This document shows, in pieces, positions 17,079-25,924 of a stretch of 59,161 nt of DNA (position 1 is its first letter; the number at the start of each line of letters is the position of its first letter). Source of the DNA: JAGLTQ01 sp964605385 (GTDB lineage Bacteria > Pseudomonadota > Gammaproteobacteria > UBA6429 > Thiohalophilaceae); contig CAZSCK010000006.1 of NCBI GenBank assembly GCA_964605385.1, positions 1 through 59,161 of the forward strand, in the 5' to 3' direction. Below the pieces are notes generated by a model that was given only the letters and a program-made list of their open reading frames with translations, made no database searches and was not told where the DNA came from. Position numbers and translations under genes: made by a program.

Positions 17079-18098
17079 ATGGAAGATTTAAATCTGTGGT
17101 TAGTGGGCGGCGGCCTGGTTGTTGGTGCGATTTTTGGTTTGTTAGTGCAGCATCATCGTTTTTGTATGGTTGCCGCGATAGGAAATTATTTATTAATAAA
17201 AGACAACCGACAACTCCTTGCTTTTATTACTGCTCTTTTAGTTGCTATAACAGGAACACAACTCCTTGAATTTACCGATACTGTTGCGATTGCAGATTCG
17301 TCTTATCGTAACTCTCAGCTTGATTGGTTTGGTGCAAGTTTTGGTGGTTTGATTTTTGGTATTGGTGGTGTGTTAGCTGGTGGTTGTGCAACAAGGACTT
17401 TGGTGAAGTCTGCTGAAGGTAGTTTACATTCAATTATTGCATTATTGTTTTTCATGTTACTTGCAGCATCTGCACAATTTAGTTTTTTAGAAAATGTTAG
17501 ATTAGATCTTACACACAGCACTGCAGTTGATTTAAATGGTGATGCTTCGATTGCAGCGCTTTTAGGTTTACCGCAATGGTTACCTGCTATTGTGATTGTA
17601 GGATTAATGGCTGCTTACTTATTTAAAAACTGGAACCCGGGCGCAAAAGGTATGGTTATTGGGGGAGTGGTGATTGGTCTTTTAGTTGTCGCTGGTTGGT
17701 ATATCACGGGTGTGTTAGCGCAAGATGAATTTGATCCAACAAAACCTTCGGCTATTACGATTTCAGGTCCATTAGCGCGTTTTGGTTATATTTTAATTTC
17801 AGCAAGAATTCCTGCTTTGTCTTTTGCTATTTCATTTGTTCTTGGTATTTTTGCAACAGTGCTGTTGTTTTCATTAGTGACAGGGCGTTTTAAGTTTGTA
17901 GCTCCTAAGGCGGGTGCAGTTAAACTTGCTGTTATTGGCGGTAGCTTAATGGGCCTTGGCGGCATCATGGCTTACGGTTGTAATGTTGGTCAGGGTTTAA
18001 CGGGTATCTCTACTCTATCATTTGAATCCATGCTGGCATTTTCAGGAATGTTTATCGGAACGGCAGCAACTGTAAAATGGATGGAAAAAAACAGTTAA
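17079..18098 (+). CDS. YeeE/YedE-family transporter (thiosulfate-type)
   Basis: An inner-membrane protein of about 339 residues with nine or so hydrophobic helices. Two conserved segments, FGIGGVLAGGCATR and GGIMAYGCNVGQG, carry the cysteines that in the thiosulfate importer TsuA (YeeE) hand the substrate through the pore. The ATG at 17079 is preferred over that at 17070 because AGGA sits at a proper distance from it, whereas it abuts the first. The next gene, a methyltransferase, starts four bases later. The likely job is uptake of thiosulfate or a related sulfur species; it was identified from family motifs only. Confidence 0.88.
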   Translation: MEDLNLWLVGGGLVVGAIFGLLVQHHRFCMVAAIGNYLLIKDNRQLLAFITALLVAITGTQLLEFTDTVAIADSSYRNSQLDWFGASFGGLIFGIGGVLAGGCATRTLVKSAEGSLHSIIALLFFMLLAASAQFSFLENVRLDLTHSTAVDLNGDASIAALLGLPQWLPAIVIVGLMAAYLFKNWNPGAKGMVIGGVVIGLLVVAGWYITGVLAQDEFDPTKPSAITISGPLARFGYILISARIPALSFAISFVLGIFATVLLFSLVTGRFKFVAPKAGAVKLAVIGGSLMGLGGIMAYGCNVGQGLTGISTLSFESMLAFSGMFIGTAATVKWMEKNS

Positions 18099-18102
18099 TC
18101 GT

Positions 18103-18744
18103 ATGAGTTGTTGTTGCCCACATTCAAAATCTGGAGGACGAATTTTTTCGTTTTTCGCACGCAGCTATCGTCGTCGTTTTAGCAAGAATGGTTTTGAACC
18201 TTCGCAAGTTCAACTTGTGGCTGGTTTGGAGCAAGCTGGTTTTGCAAATGCAACGTTATTAGAAGTAGGAAGTGGTGTGGGTTATATGCATCAGGTTCTA
18301 TTGGAACAAGGTGCAAAAAGTGCTGTGGGAATAGATCTTGCGCCCGACATGTTAAAAGAAGCACAACAATGGGCTAATGAAAAAGGTTTGGCTGATCGTG
18401 TGCAATATATCCAGGGTGATTTTATTAAGCTATTGGATCAGGTTGAGCCTGCTGAAGTGACTATTTTAGATAAAGTTGTTTGTTGTTACCCGCATGCAGA
18501 GTTATTGATAAACAGTTCAATGGCAAAAACCAAATGCGTTTATGCCTTAACCTATCCTCGTAGCCGTTGGTTTATTAAAGTCGCAATTAAAATCATGGCT
18601 ATAGGTTTAAAATTAATTGGTTCGGATTTTCGGGCTTTTGTTCATGATCCAGATGATATTGAATGCTGGATTACTGAAGCAGGTTTCAAAAAAACATATC
18701 AAGCTCAAACTTTTATTTGGTTAACACAGATCTACACAAAATAG
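18103..18744 (+). CDS. Class I SAM-dependent methyltransferase with Cys-rich N-terminus
   Basis: A 213-residue Rossmann-fold methyltransferase. The SAM-binding motif I is LEVGSGVGYM (about residues 54-63), followed by GIDLAPDM as motif II. The N-terminus MSCCCPH has three consecutive cysteines, unusual for this class and suggestive of metal or thiol chemistry. It starts four bases after the YeeE/YedE gene and is almost certainly co-transcribed with it, which links it to sulfur-compound metabolism; the acceptor is unknown. A volatile thiol or a metal(loid) acceptor are guesses only. Confidence 0.8.
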   Translation: MSCCCPHSKSGGRIFSFFARSYRRRFSKNGFEPSQVQLVAGLEQAGFANATLLEVGSGVGYMHQVLLEQGAKSAVGIDLAPDMLKEAQQWANEKGLADRVQYIQGDFIKLLDQVEPAEVTILDKVVCCYPHAELLINSSMAKTKCVYALTYPRSRWFIKVAIKIMAIGLKLIGSDFRAFVHDPDDIECWITEAGFKKTYQAQTFIWLTQIYTK

Positions 18745-18889
18745 GTGAGTTTGACGACCAGTGGTGATGAGTACTTGCTAATCTGATTTTCTGTAATAAT
18801 ATTTATATTGCAGATTTTTATACACAAACTAATCACTGATTGTTTAAACAACCTAAAAATATTTTTCTATTGTTAGTCGTGCTTGTTAA

Positions 18890-19081
18890 TTATAAAGTCA
18901 TTAACGAAGCAATTATCAACAAAACAATCGCTAAAGCCTGAAAACCAATTCGAGCTGTCATGAATTGTGTGTCGTGTTTATCATCAAAATGGCCACCCAC
19001 TGCCATTGAGCCGACACCCCAGACTAGCGAGATAATAGTTGCGACTAAAGCTAATCCAATTAATGTGGTTAATATAGTCAT
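18890..19081 (-). CDS. Small two-helix membrane protein, HIG1-like
   Basis: A 63-residue protein with two hydrophobic helices (4-25 and 43-61) and a polar turn containing GGHFDD. The spacing of GG, an Arg before the second helix (TARIGFQALA) and the overall size resemble bacterial HIG1/twin-transmembrane proteins, which are associated with respiratory oxidases. A clear ribosome-binding site (AGGAG) lies six to eight bases upstream of the ATG. The assignment rests on pattern similarity alone. Confidence 0.6.
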   Translation of the reverse strand: MTILTTLIGLALVATIISLVWGVGSMAVGGHFDDKHDTQFMTARIGFQALAIVLLIIASLMTL

Positions 19082-19304
19082 GATTATCTCCTTACGTTAC
19101 ACACTTTAAGTATAGTTTAAGATCTGCAATAGATTTTAATTTAAGTAAATGGCATCTAAAAATTTTTTATAATGATTGGAAGCTTATTGGTAACGTAGAA
19201 TGAATATCGTTTTATACTGTGTCTAATTAATGTATTAGCGCTAAGGCAATTCTGCTATTATTCGCCTCTTTTTACCGTAGTTCGCTTATTTTCGGAGTTA
19301 TTCT

Positions 19305-20828
19305 ATGTTCCAGATGGGTTGCGCTAATCGCGCATGTTTTCAAAATGAAATTCTTTCCGGTTTAACCGTTGCCCTAGCCCTGGTTCCAGAAGCGGTGGCT
19401 TTCGCTTTTGTTGCCGGCGTAGATCCTTTAGTCGGTTTATATGCGGCATTTATGGTGGGTTTGTTAGCCGCTATATTTGGTGGTCGTCCGGGAATGATCT
19501 CTGGCGCAACCGGAGCCATGGCGGTAGTCATGGTCGCGTTGGTTGCTCAACATGGTGTTGAATATTTATTTGCGGCAGTAGTGTTAACGGGCCTGATTCA
19601 AATATTGGCAGGCATATTACGCTTAGGTAAATATATTCGTATCGTGCCTTATCCTGTGATGTTAGGTTTTGTAAACGGTTTAGCGATTGTTATTTTCCTT
19701 GCGCAGTTACAACACTTTCAGATTCCCGGAAGTGATGGTCAATGGATGAGCGGTTCATCTTTATATATTTTACTTGGTTTTATTGCTTTAACCATGGCGA
19801 TTATGCATTTTTTGCCAAAGATAACAGGGGCATTTCCTGCGGCACTTGCGGCTATTTTAGTTGTTTCCTTTGTCGTGGTTGGTTTTGATATAGATACCGG
19901 CCTTGTTGGTGATTTGGCATCCATTGAAGGTGTTTTCCCACCATTCCATATTCCATCAGTTCCTTTTAATTGGGAAACATTTTCTATTATTTTACCCTAC
20001 GCAATTATTTTAGCGGCAGTGGGCTTAATTGAATCATTATTAACGCTTTCATTGATCGATGATCTTACCAATACGCGTGGCCGAGGTAATCGTGAATGTG
20101 TTGGCCAGGGTATCGCAAACACCGTAACAGGTTTCTTTGGCGGTATGGGTGGTTGTGCCATGATTGGTCAAAGCATGATCAATGTGAATTCCGGTGGTCG
20201 CCAGCGTTTATCCGGTATTGCAGCGGCACTGTTTTTATTAATCTTTATTTTATTTGCCTCAAGTTTAATTGAACAAATTCCAATGGCGGCATTGATTGGT
20301 GTGATGTTCATGGTGGTGTTGGGAACATTTGAGTGGTCAAGCCTGCGCATAATGGGCAAGATTCCAAAAAAAGATGCGTTTGTTTTGATTCTTGTTTCAG
20401 GTGTTACCGTGGTATCCGATTTAGCCGTTGCCGTTGTGGTTGGTGTAATTGTTTCAGCATTATTTTTTGCCTGGGAGCATGCTTCGCATATTAATGTGAA
20501 GGGCTATGATAATGAATATGGTATACGAATTTATGAACTGAATGGACCGTTATTTTTTGGTTCAGTTAAGAGTTTCATGGAGCTGTTCAATCCGGCTGAG
20601 GATCCACAGGAAGTTATTATTGAATTTCAGAATTCACGTGTAGCCGATCATTCTGCTATTGAAGCAATTGATAACCTGGCTGAGAAATATATAAAGGCAG
20701 GTAAGACATTGCACTTCCGACATTTAAGTCCTGAGTGTCGTGAATTATTGAAAAAAGCCGGTGACCTGGTTGAAGTTAATGTGATGGAAGATCCAAAATA
20801 TCATGTTGCGGATGATCAAATTGCTTAA
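19305..20828 (+). CDS. SulP-family inorganic anion transporter with STAS domain
   Basis: A 507-residue inner-membrane transporter. The N-terminal half contains the SulP signature region ALALVPEAVAFAFVAGVDP, and 10-14 hydrophobic helices extend to about residue 395. A cytoplasmic STAS domain follows (about 405-495), including VIIEFQNSRVADHSAIEAID. Members carry sulfate, bicarbonate or other anions; the substrate cannot be read from sequence. The motif GRPGMISGATGAMA is well conserved. It is monocistronic in appearance. In this sulfur-gene-rich region sulfate is plausible, but bicarbonate is equally possible. Confidence 0.9.
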   Translation: MFQMGCANRACFQNEILSGLTVALALVPEAVAFAFVAGVDPLVGLYAAFMVGLLAAIFGGRPGMISGATGAMAVVMVALVAQHGVEYLFAAVVLTGLIQILAGILRLGKYIRIVPYPVMLGFVNGLAIVIFLAQLQHFQIPGSDGQWMSGSSLYILLGFIALTMAIMHFLPKITGAFPAALAAILVVSFVVVGFDIDTGLVGDLASIEGVFPPFHIPSVPFNWETFSIILPYAIILAAVGLIESLLTLSLIDDLTNTRGRGNRECVGQGIANTVTGFFGGMGGCAMIGQSMINVNSGGRQRLSGIAAALFLLIFILFASSLIEQIPMAALIGVMFMVVLGTFEWSSLRIMGKIPKKDAFVLILVSGVTVVSDLAVAVVVGVIVSALFFAWEHASHINVKGYDNEYGIRIYELNGPLFFGSVKSFMELFNPAEDPQEVIIEFQNSRVADHSAIEAIDNLAEKYIKAGKTLHFRHLSPECRELLKKAGDLVEVNVMEDPKYHVADDQIA

Positions 20829-20900
20829 GTAGTTATAAATTTAAGTTAAAAAATGCCTGCTAATGCAGTAATGCTAGTCAGTTAAACTATTAGAAGATCT

Positions 20901-21037
20901 TGTAGGTTCGAATTCATTCGAGCGTGGTGTAAATATCAACCACAATAGGTGTTTTTACCTCTGCGTGCGAATGGCAGCTCAATGGCTTCCTTGCCATCGC
21001 CGCATAAGTACATCCATGTACAAAATTTCGTACCTAC
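20901..21037. repeat. Imperfect inverted repeat, TGTAGGT type (family B-like)
   Basis: A 137-bp stretch in the 276-bp gap after the SulP gene opens with TGTAGGTTCGAATTC and closes with TTTCGTACCTACG, with a nested hairpin around ATTCGAGC. The segment ACATCCATGTAC near its right end resembles ACGTCCATGTAG beside the gap at 15728. It is probably a degenerate relative of the family B element. No ORF is credible here. Confidence 0.45.
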
Positions 21038-21104
21038 GAAGAACAGGTTAAGCCTTAACTGATCGGCATTATGCTTGTTGCAGGCTTTTTTATTTACAGA
21101 GTTT

Positions 21105-21431
21105 TTACACAAGATGCTGGGTAAATTCATCGCGGGCTTTATCCATCTCATCTTTTATTAGTGGCACAAGTACATTGTTATCTTCAAGTGTTGCAATACA
21201 CCTTTCATAAAAAATATTAAAGGAATTTAATATCTCTTGTGTATTAATGGCATCTTTTTTTATTTTTTGTTTTTGAATCCCCGATTCATCAAGTAAGGTT
21301 AGTGTGGCATAACGAGGAATCATTTTGTTCTCAGATGTTTTAATATTACTCGCGATTAAGGGTGATGTTTTTACATATACCTCGTCATCGTATTCAAATT
21401 TTTGTCCTATTGATAAGAGTTTAAATTTCAT
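21105..21431 (-). CDS. Conserved small protein, unknown
   Basis: Read from the ATG at 21429-21431 the product is 108 residues, beginning MKFKLLSIGQKFEY. That ATG is preferred because GGGAGAAG sits just upstream; the frame stays open for another 18 codons. The N-terminal half (residues 1-60) is beta-rich and ends in IPRYATLTLLD; the C-terminal half is helical. Similar short proteins with an FEY...YVKTSPL...IPRYA pattern occur in other gammaproteobacteria, to my recollection, without known function. Confidence 0.6.
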   Translation of the reverse strand: MKFKLLSIGQKFEYDDEVYVKTSPLIASNIKTSENKMIPRYATLTLLDESGIQKQKIKKDAINTQEILNSFNIFYERCIATLEDNNVLVPLIKDEMDKARDEFTQHLV

Positions 21432-21594
21432 TTCTTCTCCCGTTATATTTAAAACAAATGAATAGTTACATTTTTTGTGATCCAATTAAGCGGATTATAA
21501 CAGTCATTTCTAACTAAGTTTAAGCTTGCAGAAGAGTTCCTTGATTTTATAAATATTTTTTGCCATCCTTTAAATGAGCATTTAAGGAATGCAT

Positions 21595-21984
21595 ATGCCA
21601 GTTGACACCATCATTAGTAAAGAAAAAAATCTTATTGTACATACCCTCACCGGTGCAATGGATCTTTCTGTTATTGTTAACACTATTTCAAAAACCCTTG
21701 ATGATCCAGAATATCAAGTAGGCATGAATGCAATCTGGCATTTTTGTGATACATCAGAAGTGAAGTTGAGTCCTGAAGATTTAATGTATGCAGCAGAGTA
21801 TGCCGGTAAAAAAATGGATAAAAGTGGTAAAGCTTATAAGCTTGCTTTAGTAGCTGAAGAGGATTTATCTTATGGTTTAACTCGGGTATATGGATCATGG
21901 CGTAGTGAGGAGAGTACAGCGACAATTCAAAGCTTTCGTTTTATAGATGATGCTTTTGCCTGGATAAAATCAGCAGAGATATAA
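21595..21984 (+). CDS. SpoIIAA/STAS-like small protein
   Basis: About 129 residues from the ATG at 21595; the earlier ATG at 21589 directly abuts AGGA and is less likely. The sequence has the look of the small SpoIIAA-like fold: early strand NLIVHTLTGAMD, then a WHFCDTSEVKL strand-loop, a helix, and LALVAEEDLSYGLTRVY before a last helix FIDDAFAWIKS. Proteins of this type are single-domain and usually unannotated. It is convergent with the TrmH-like gene. Confidence 0.6.
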   Translation: MPVDTIISKEKNLIVHTLTGAMDLSVIVNTISKTLDDPEYQVGMNAIWHFCDTSEVKLSPEDLMYAAEYAGKKMDKSGKAYKLALVAEEDLSYGLTRVYGSWRSEESTATIQSFRFIDDAFAWIKSAEI

Positions 21985-22005
21985 TAAATTCTGCATTTTG
22001 CTTTG

Positions 22006-22572
22006 TTACACAGGTTGCTTTGTATTTATTCGATGTTGTGAGATATATTCATACATCACAATGGATGCTGCGATACTTACATTTAAACTTTCTGTTACCC
22101 CAAAATGTGGAATGCTAAGGCAGCCTATTTCTGGATAAGATGCAATTTCAAAACTGATACCTCGATCTTCATTACCCAAAATAAAAGCACTTTTTTCTGG
22201 CAGTTCTGCTTCATATAATATTTTTCCTTTTTCTGCTTCCAGGGTAAATAATTGATATCCGCGCTGCTTTAATTGTTCAAAACAGTCTGCAATATTGTCA
22301 TGAAATCTTGCAGGCACCTTGCGAAAAGTTCCTTTAGCGGGGGCAGGGTCAAAAGGCTCAATATTGATTAAGTGAATTTCATGAGCCCCTAATGTTTCTG
22401 CGGAACGAAAAATTTTGGGTACGTTAAAGCCTGCTTGCAGGTGATCCAGAATTAAAATAAATTTATGTTGGCCAGGTTGAGCGAGCACATTGCGTTGCCG
22501 ATCTTTTTTGTAGCGCTTCATTGCGGTGCGATAGCGTTCTTCGCGTTTGTTCGAGTGTTGACGGCTGACCAT
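22006..22572 (-). CDS. TrmH/SpoU-family RNA 2'-O-methyltransferase
   Basis: A 188-residue SPOUT-class methyltransferase. The three family motifs are visible: motif 1 around NVPKIFRSAE (residues 49-58), motif 2 in AFILGNEDRGIS, and motif 3 IPHFGVTESLNVSIAASI, which forms the trefoil knot and binds SAM. A basic N-terminus (residues 3-28) may bind RNA. It is distinct from full-length TrmH/RlmB by its short N-terminal region, so the target (tRNA or rRNA) is not assigned. Confidence 0.88.
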   Translation of the reverse strand: MVSRQHSNKREERYRTAMKRYKKDRQRNVLAQPGQHKFILILDHLQAGFNVPKIFRSAETLGAHEIHLINIEPFDPAPAKGTFRKVPARFHDNIADCFEQLKQRGYQLFTLEAEKGKILYEAELPEKSAFILGNEDRGISFEIASYPEIGCLSIPHFGVTESLNVSIAASIVMYEYISQHRINTKQPV

Positions 22573-22734
22573 AGAGATAGGCTTAAGTATTGTTAATAAT
22601 GACGCTATTTTACCTGAAAATACGTCAATTTGGCGTAAAAGCGTGTTTTAGCTCAATAAAAGGAAGAAAATAACTTGAAATATCAGCTTTTGCTAATATA
22701 CTTCTTTTTCTTTATTTTATCTTGAGTAAAAAAC

Positions 22735-23067
22735 ATGAGTTTGATTAATGAAATTGAAGTAACGGAATTAGCGCAATTGAAAGAGAATGATGACTCGATT
22801 CGAGTGATTGATATTCGCCAGCCAGCTGAGCTGAACAGCGGTATTATTCCCGGTGCTGAGGCGCTGCCTATGCACACAATTCCTTTACGCATGAATGAGC
22901 TCAAACGTGATGAAAAGCTGATTATGGTTTGCCGTAGTGGCGCTCGTTCTGCTCAAGCGTGTATGTTTTTACAGCAACAAGGTTATGATAATGTTTTCAA
23001 TCTGCGTGGCGGCATGATTGCCTGGGCGGGTAGCGGCTTTGAGCTTGGATTACCGCAAGCGGTATAA
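22735..23067 (+). CDS. Single-domain rhodanese
   Basis: A 110-residue rhodanese with active-site loop CRSGARS, Cys at residue 66, and the IRVIDIRQPAEL motif at 22-33. The fold covers essentially the whole protein, as in GlpE-type sulfurtransferases. It could carry persulfide sulfur in the cytoplasm. It ends in a hairpin terminator shared with the convergent gene at 23101. Confidence 0.9.
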   Translation: MSLINEIEVTELAQLKENDDSIRVIDIRQPAELNSGIIPGAEALPMHTIPLRMNELKRDEKLIMVCRSGARSAQACMFLQQQGYDNVFNLRGGMIAWAGSGFELGLPQAV

Positions 23068-23075
23068 GATTTAAA

Positions 23076-23103
23076 TAAAAAGGCAGATAATCTGCCTTTT
23101 TTA
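23076..23103. terminator. Bidirectional intrinsic terminator
   Basis: A seven-base stem AGGCAGA / TCTGCCT (23081-23087 and 23091-23097) with a TAA loop. It is flanked by an A-run on the left and a T-run on the right, so it works on both strands. It separates the convergent rhodanese gene and the 101-residue unknown. Confidence 0.85.
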
Positions 23104-23406
23104 TTGCTTTAGATTCGGGTTATAGACATTTTGGTTATTATTAATAATATCTTCTTTGGCTTCAGCCATCGCCCCTTCTACATTAGACGCTTTGAATAAT
23201 GCATTTTGCGCATTATTTAATGCATTCATTGCGGCATCCTGAATAGATTGATCCAGTTCCATTTTTCGTGATCTCACCACTGCTTCAGAAGCAAGCACAA
23301 CATTTAAGGCCGCTTGAGCAATAATGCCTTTTGAACCCGCTTGAGCTGCGCCTGCTAACAGATTGATGATTGAAAGCAGATCTTCTTGTTGGGATGTTTC
23401 AGACAT
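23101..23406 (-). CDS. Small helical protein, unknown
   Basis: A 101-residue, almost wholly helical, alanine-rich protein without signal peptide. Residues 8-60 form amphipathic helices (LLSIINLLAGAAQAGSKG) and the C-terminus is Asn-rich. It superficially recalls R-body/RebB-type or phasin-like Ala-rich proteins, but I see no diagnostic motif. It is the first gene leftward from the GST-like gene on the same strand, 35 bases away, so the two may be co-transcribed. Confidence 0.55.
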   Translation of the reverse strand: MSETSQQEDLLSIINLLAGAAQAGSKGIIAQAALNVVLASEAVVRSRKMELDQSIQDAAMNALNNAQNALFKASNVEGAMAEAKEDIINNNQNVYNPNLKQ

Positions 23407-23441
23407 GTTCTTACTCTTAATTTTTTATTAAAGTGAATTTC

Positions 23442-24110
23442 TTAAGTTGTTAGCAAATTACCCAAAATTGAGTTTTGATTGGTTAAGAATCTCTTAAGAG
23501 CTTCGCTATAATTATCTGGAATTGAATTTATGACGGACGGTCTTTGTAATAAACGTTCACCCCATGCTTTGATATTGGGTGCGTCATCAAAAATTCCGTA
23601 GTCTTTATACTCTTCAATACGTTTATGATAACGGAAAACAGGTGCGTAAACAGCATCGATAATTGAAAAATCTGCGCCATTAAAATAATCACCATTTGTA
23701 AATTCTTCTTCGAGTATTTCAAAACGATCCGTTAAAGTTTCTATACAGAGATTGAATTTCTTTTGATCATCGGTACGAAGAAAATCAAATGTTGTACTTA
23801 AGATATCATTTCCAAATTCTATCCAGGAACGATTTTGTGCTTTTTCAAAAATCTCTTCTGGGTAAAGTGAACCCTCAGTAATTTCATCCAGGTAGTCACA
23901 AATAACCATTGATTCAAACAGTGGCTTATCATCAACAAGTAAGACCGGAACCTTTCCGAGTGGTGAAATATCGTGAAACCAGACAGGGGGTTCCATTAAA
24001 TTAATATATTCAACATCAAAGGGGATATTCTTTTCTTCTAGAATAATCATTGCGCGCTGAACATAAGGGCATATAGGGAAACTAATCAATTTAAACTTTG
24101 GTAAGGCCAT
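23442..24110 (-). CDS. Glutathione S-transferase family protein
   Basis: A 222-residue GST-fold protein: an N-terminal thioredoxin-like domain (5-80) with CPYVQR at 14-19 and the cis-Pro segment GKVPVLLVDD, then ESMVICDYLDE for glutathione binding. A helical C-terminal domain follows (90-215). The Cys14 catalytic residue is that of omega/glutaredoxin-like GSTs, which do thiol transfer rather than classical conjugation. The physiological substrate is unknown. Confidence 0.85.
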   Translation of the reverse strand: MALPKFKLISFPICPYVQRAMIILEEKNIPFDVEYINLMEPPVWFHDISPLGKVPVLLVDDKPLFESMVICDYLDEITEGSLYPEEIFEKAQNRSWIEFGNDILSTTFDFLRTDDQKKFNLCIETLTDRFEILEEEFTNGDYFNGADFSIIDAVYAPVFRYHKRIEEYKDYGIFDDAPNIKAWGERLLQRPSVINSIPDNYSEALKRFLTNQNSILGNLLTT

Positions 24111-24143
24111 TTTAACTCTCTTAATATATTGAAATTATTTGTC

Positions 24144-24562
24144 TTATTTAACATGTTCATCATAGACACAGCGAAAACCGATTGAGCCATAAACACCTTT
24201 GCCACTATCCGGAAGTTTAACGTTACGAAATGAGCTTCTTAAATTCTCACGATTTTCATCCCATGAACTGCCACGTACTAATTTTCTTATGCCATTCGCT
24301 GGAGATGTAAGTATACCCTTTGCGTAATATTTTGTAATAGCATCCTTTGCATACAAGTTTTGGATCCATTCTCCAGCATTACCATGCATGTCGAATATAT
24401 CAAATGCATTGGCTTTACGTTGTCCTCGACTCCATGTTTGATCGTCACCGCAGCCATCATGCTCGCCCTTTACTGAGCTCGTTGTTTTTCCATCAGCAAG
24501 AATAGCATTTTTCATGAGATCGTATTACCCCATGGATAATGTGTTTGTGTTCCCACTCTGGA
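24144..24562 (-). pseudogene. Decayed formylglycine-generating-enzyme (SUMF1) family gene
   Basis: An open frame of 123 codons (24144-24515) encodes only the C-terminal part of a SUMF1/FGE-type domain: NAFDIFDMHGNAGEWIQNLY, then LVRGSSWDEN and YGSIGFRCV. Normal domains are about 250 residues. Directly upstream, in another frame, the sequence still encodes GTQTHYPWGN, the next expected FGE motif, followed by a stop. A frameshift therefore separates the two parts, and further upstream the frame meets a stop. The remnant is missing its N-terminal half. The partner or substrate of the ancestor cannot be inferred. Confidence 0.7.
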
Positions 24563-24658
24563 TCATTTATTGAATAATCCATTAATAATTCACAGATAAA
24601 ATGAATATATGTGATAATTAATCAATGTATGTACCATTAAAAACAAAGGTTATTTATT

Positions 24659-25888
24659 TTGGATTTTGAATTAACTCGTTCTGAAAATGATGAGGCATTA
24701 TTATCACAAATTGATTCAATTAAAACGGCTGAAAATATTCAGGTATTAATCCCCTTTGCAAAAGCATACCTGGGCATGTTTTATGTTATTGACAAAGAAT
24801 TTCCGGAAAAAGAGAAAATAAATTTACTTGCGAATGATGCGCTTGCTGACGCTATTATTGGTGGTTTCTTATCAAGCTTAAATTGTAAAAAATTACCGTC
24901 GATAGAAAAAATAGCTCATGCAAAAGTTGAACAAAAAGAATATGCAGAAGGTTATGTCATTCTTGCAGGATTGGATCTTGTTGCAAAAAAATCTCTGGCG
25001 GATATCAATGAATTAAGTTTTGATATTGTTGAAAAGGCCATTGGATTCCATTTCTCAAATAAATCAGGCTATCATGATATCTGGTTTGATTATTTATTAG
25101 CTGAACATAAAGATAAAATTATTCCGGCGATTTCCAGGTATTGGGTCGCGATGTTAAAAAATAACGCAACCTATTTGCCGGGAAGAAACCTGGTGTTAGG
25201 TGAGCAGCCTGATATTGAAATTATCCAGCATTGTATTTTACCATTATTAGATAACTGGATTCACTGCAAAGCAAAAATATTAGCGCAACTTTTACACCTT
25301 GCTTTTAAATATAGTAACGTGGATGAATTTCTGACTGTTTGTGAACGTGTTTTAGAGGATGATGAAAGTCTGAATGAGCGGACACGTTTATATTGGCTTG
25401 CCACGGCTTACTTAATAGCGCCAGATAAATATTTCAGCCATCTTTCAGCTTATGCTGGCAGGGTTAAATTAAAAATTATGCCGCTGTTAGATTTTGTTGT
25501 TTTGATTTTGAATGACGCTAACCAGATAAATATAAAATTTAGCACTAAAATAATAATACAATTGTTAAGAATGATTGCGCCAGTTTTCCCACCACAACAC
25601 CATATTTATGGTGCTTTAGGTGCGTTAGATATTAACTCAAAAAATATTATGCTGATGTTTTATTATTTGGTTTGTTCGAATGATAATAATGTGGCAGCTG
25701 AGCTGAAATTATTACGCAAAGCACGAGTGATGAAAATATATTCTGCGGTGATTGATAATTTGCTTGAGTTGATAATGCGGAAAAATAATGAAGAAAACTT
25801 TTCTCCGCCCGACTTTGAGCGATATATTGGAACTCTGGTTAAGAACAATTGTTTGCAAGGACGAAGTAATAAGTTTGATTTAAGGTAA
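24659..25888 (+). CDS. Helical-repeat protein, unknown, possibly truncated
   Basis: A 409-residue, almost all-helical protein without signal peptide. The pattern of paired amphipathic helices (for example LPLLDNWIHCKAKILAQLL, then NERTRLYWLATAYLIAPD) resembles the helical-repeat C-terminal regions of large STAND/NACHT-type ATPases, but there is no P-loop here. The start is a TTG with a poorly spaced ribosome-binding site and no ATG until about residue 39. This raises the possibility that the gene has lost a 5' part. It diverges from the decayed FGE-like gene, whose 5' end is also damaged. Function unknown. Confidence 0.5.
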   Translation: MDFELTRSENDEALLSQIDSIKTAENIQVLIPFAKAYLGMFYVIDKEFPEKEKINLLANDALADAIIGGFLSSLNCKKLPSIEKIAHAKVEQKEYAEGYVILAGLDLVAKKSLADINELSFDIVEKAIGFHFSNKSGYHDIWFDYLLAEHKDKIIPAISRYWVAMLKNNATYLPGRNLVLGEQPDIEIIQHCILPLLDNWIHCKAKILAQLLHLAFKYSNVDEFLTVCERVLEDDESLNERTRLYWLATAYLIAPDKYFSHLSAYAGRVKLKIMPLLDFVVLILNDANQINIKFSTKIIIQLLRMIAPVFPPQHHIYGALGALDINSKNIMLMFYYLVCSNDNNVAAELKLLRKARVMKIYSAVIDNLLELIMRKNNEENFSPPDFERYIGTLVKNNCLQGRSNKFDLR

Positions 25889-25889
25889 A

Positions 25890-25924
25890 AACTTCAACTA
25901 ATTAAAGTTTAATTAGTTGAAGTT
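25890..25924. terminator. 15-bp perfect inverted repeat, probable terminator
   Basis: Arms AACTTCAACTAATTA (25890-25904) and TAATTAGTTGAAGTT (25910-25924) are exact complements with a five-base loop. On the minus strand the hairpin is followed by TTTTACC, a short U-run, so it can terminate the small gene at 25913-26083, whose last codons it overlaps. It also begins two bases after the plus-strand gene stop. Confidence 0.65.

Noticed and set aside
23101..23406. RebB/R-body-type killing protein
   Set aside because: Ala-rich helical composition only; the diagnostic conserved region of RebB proteins is not present.
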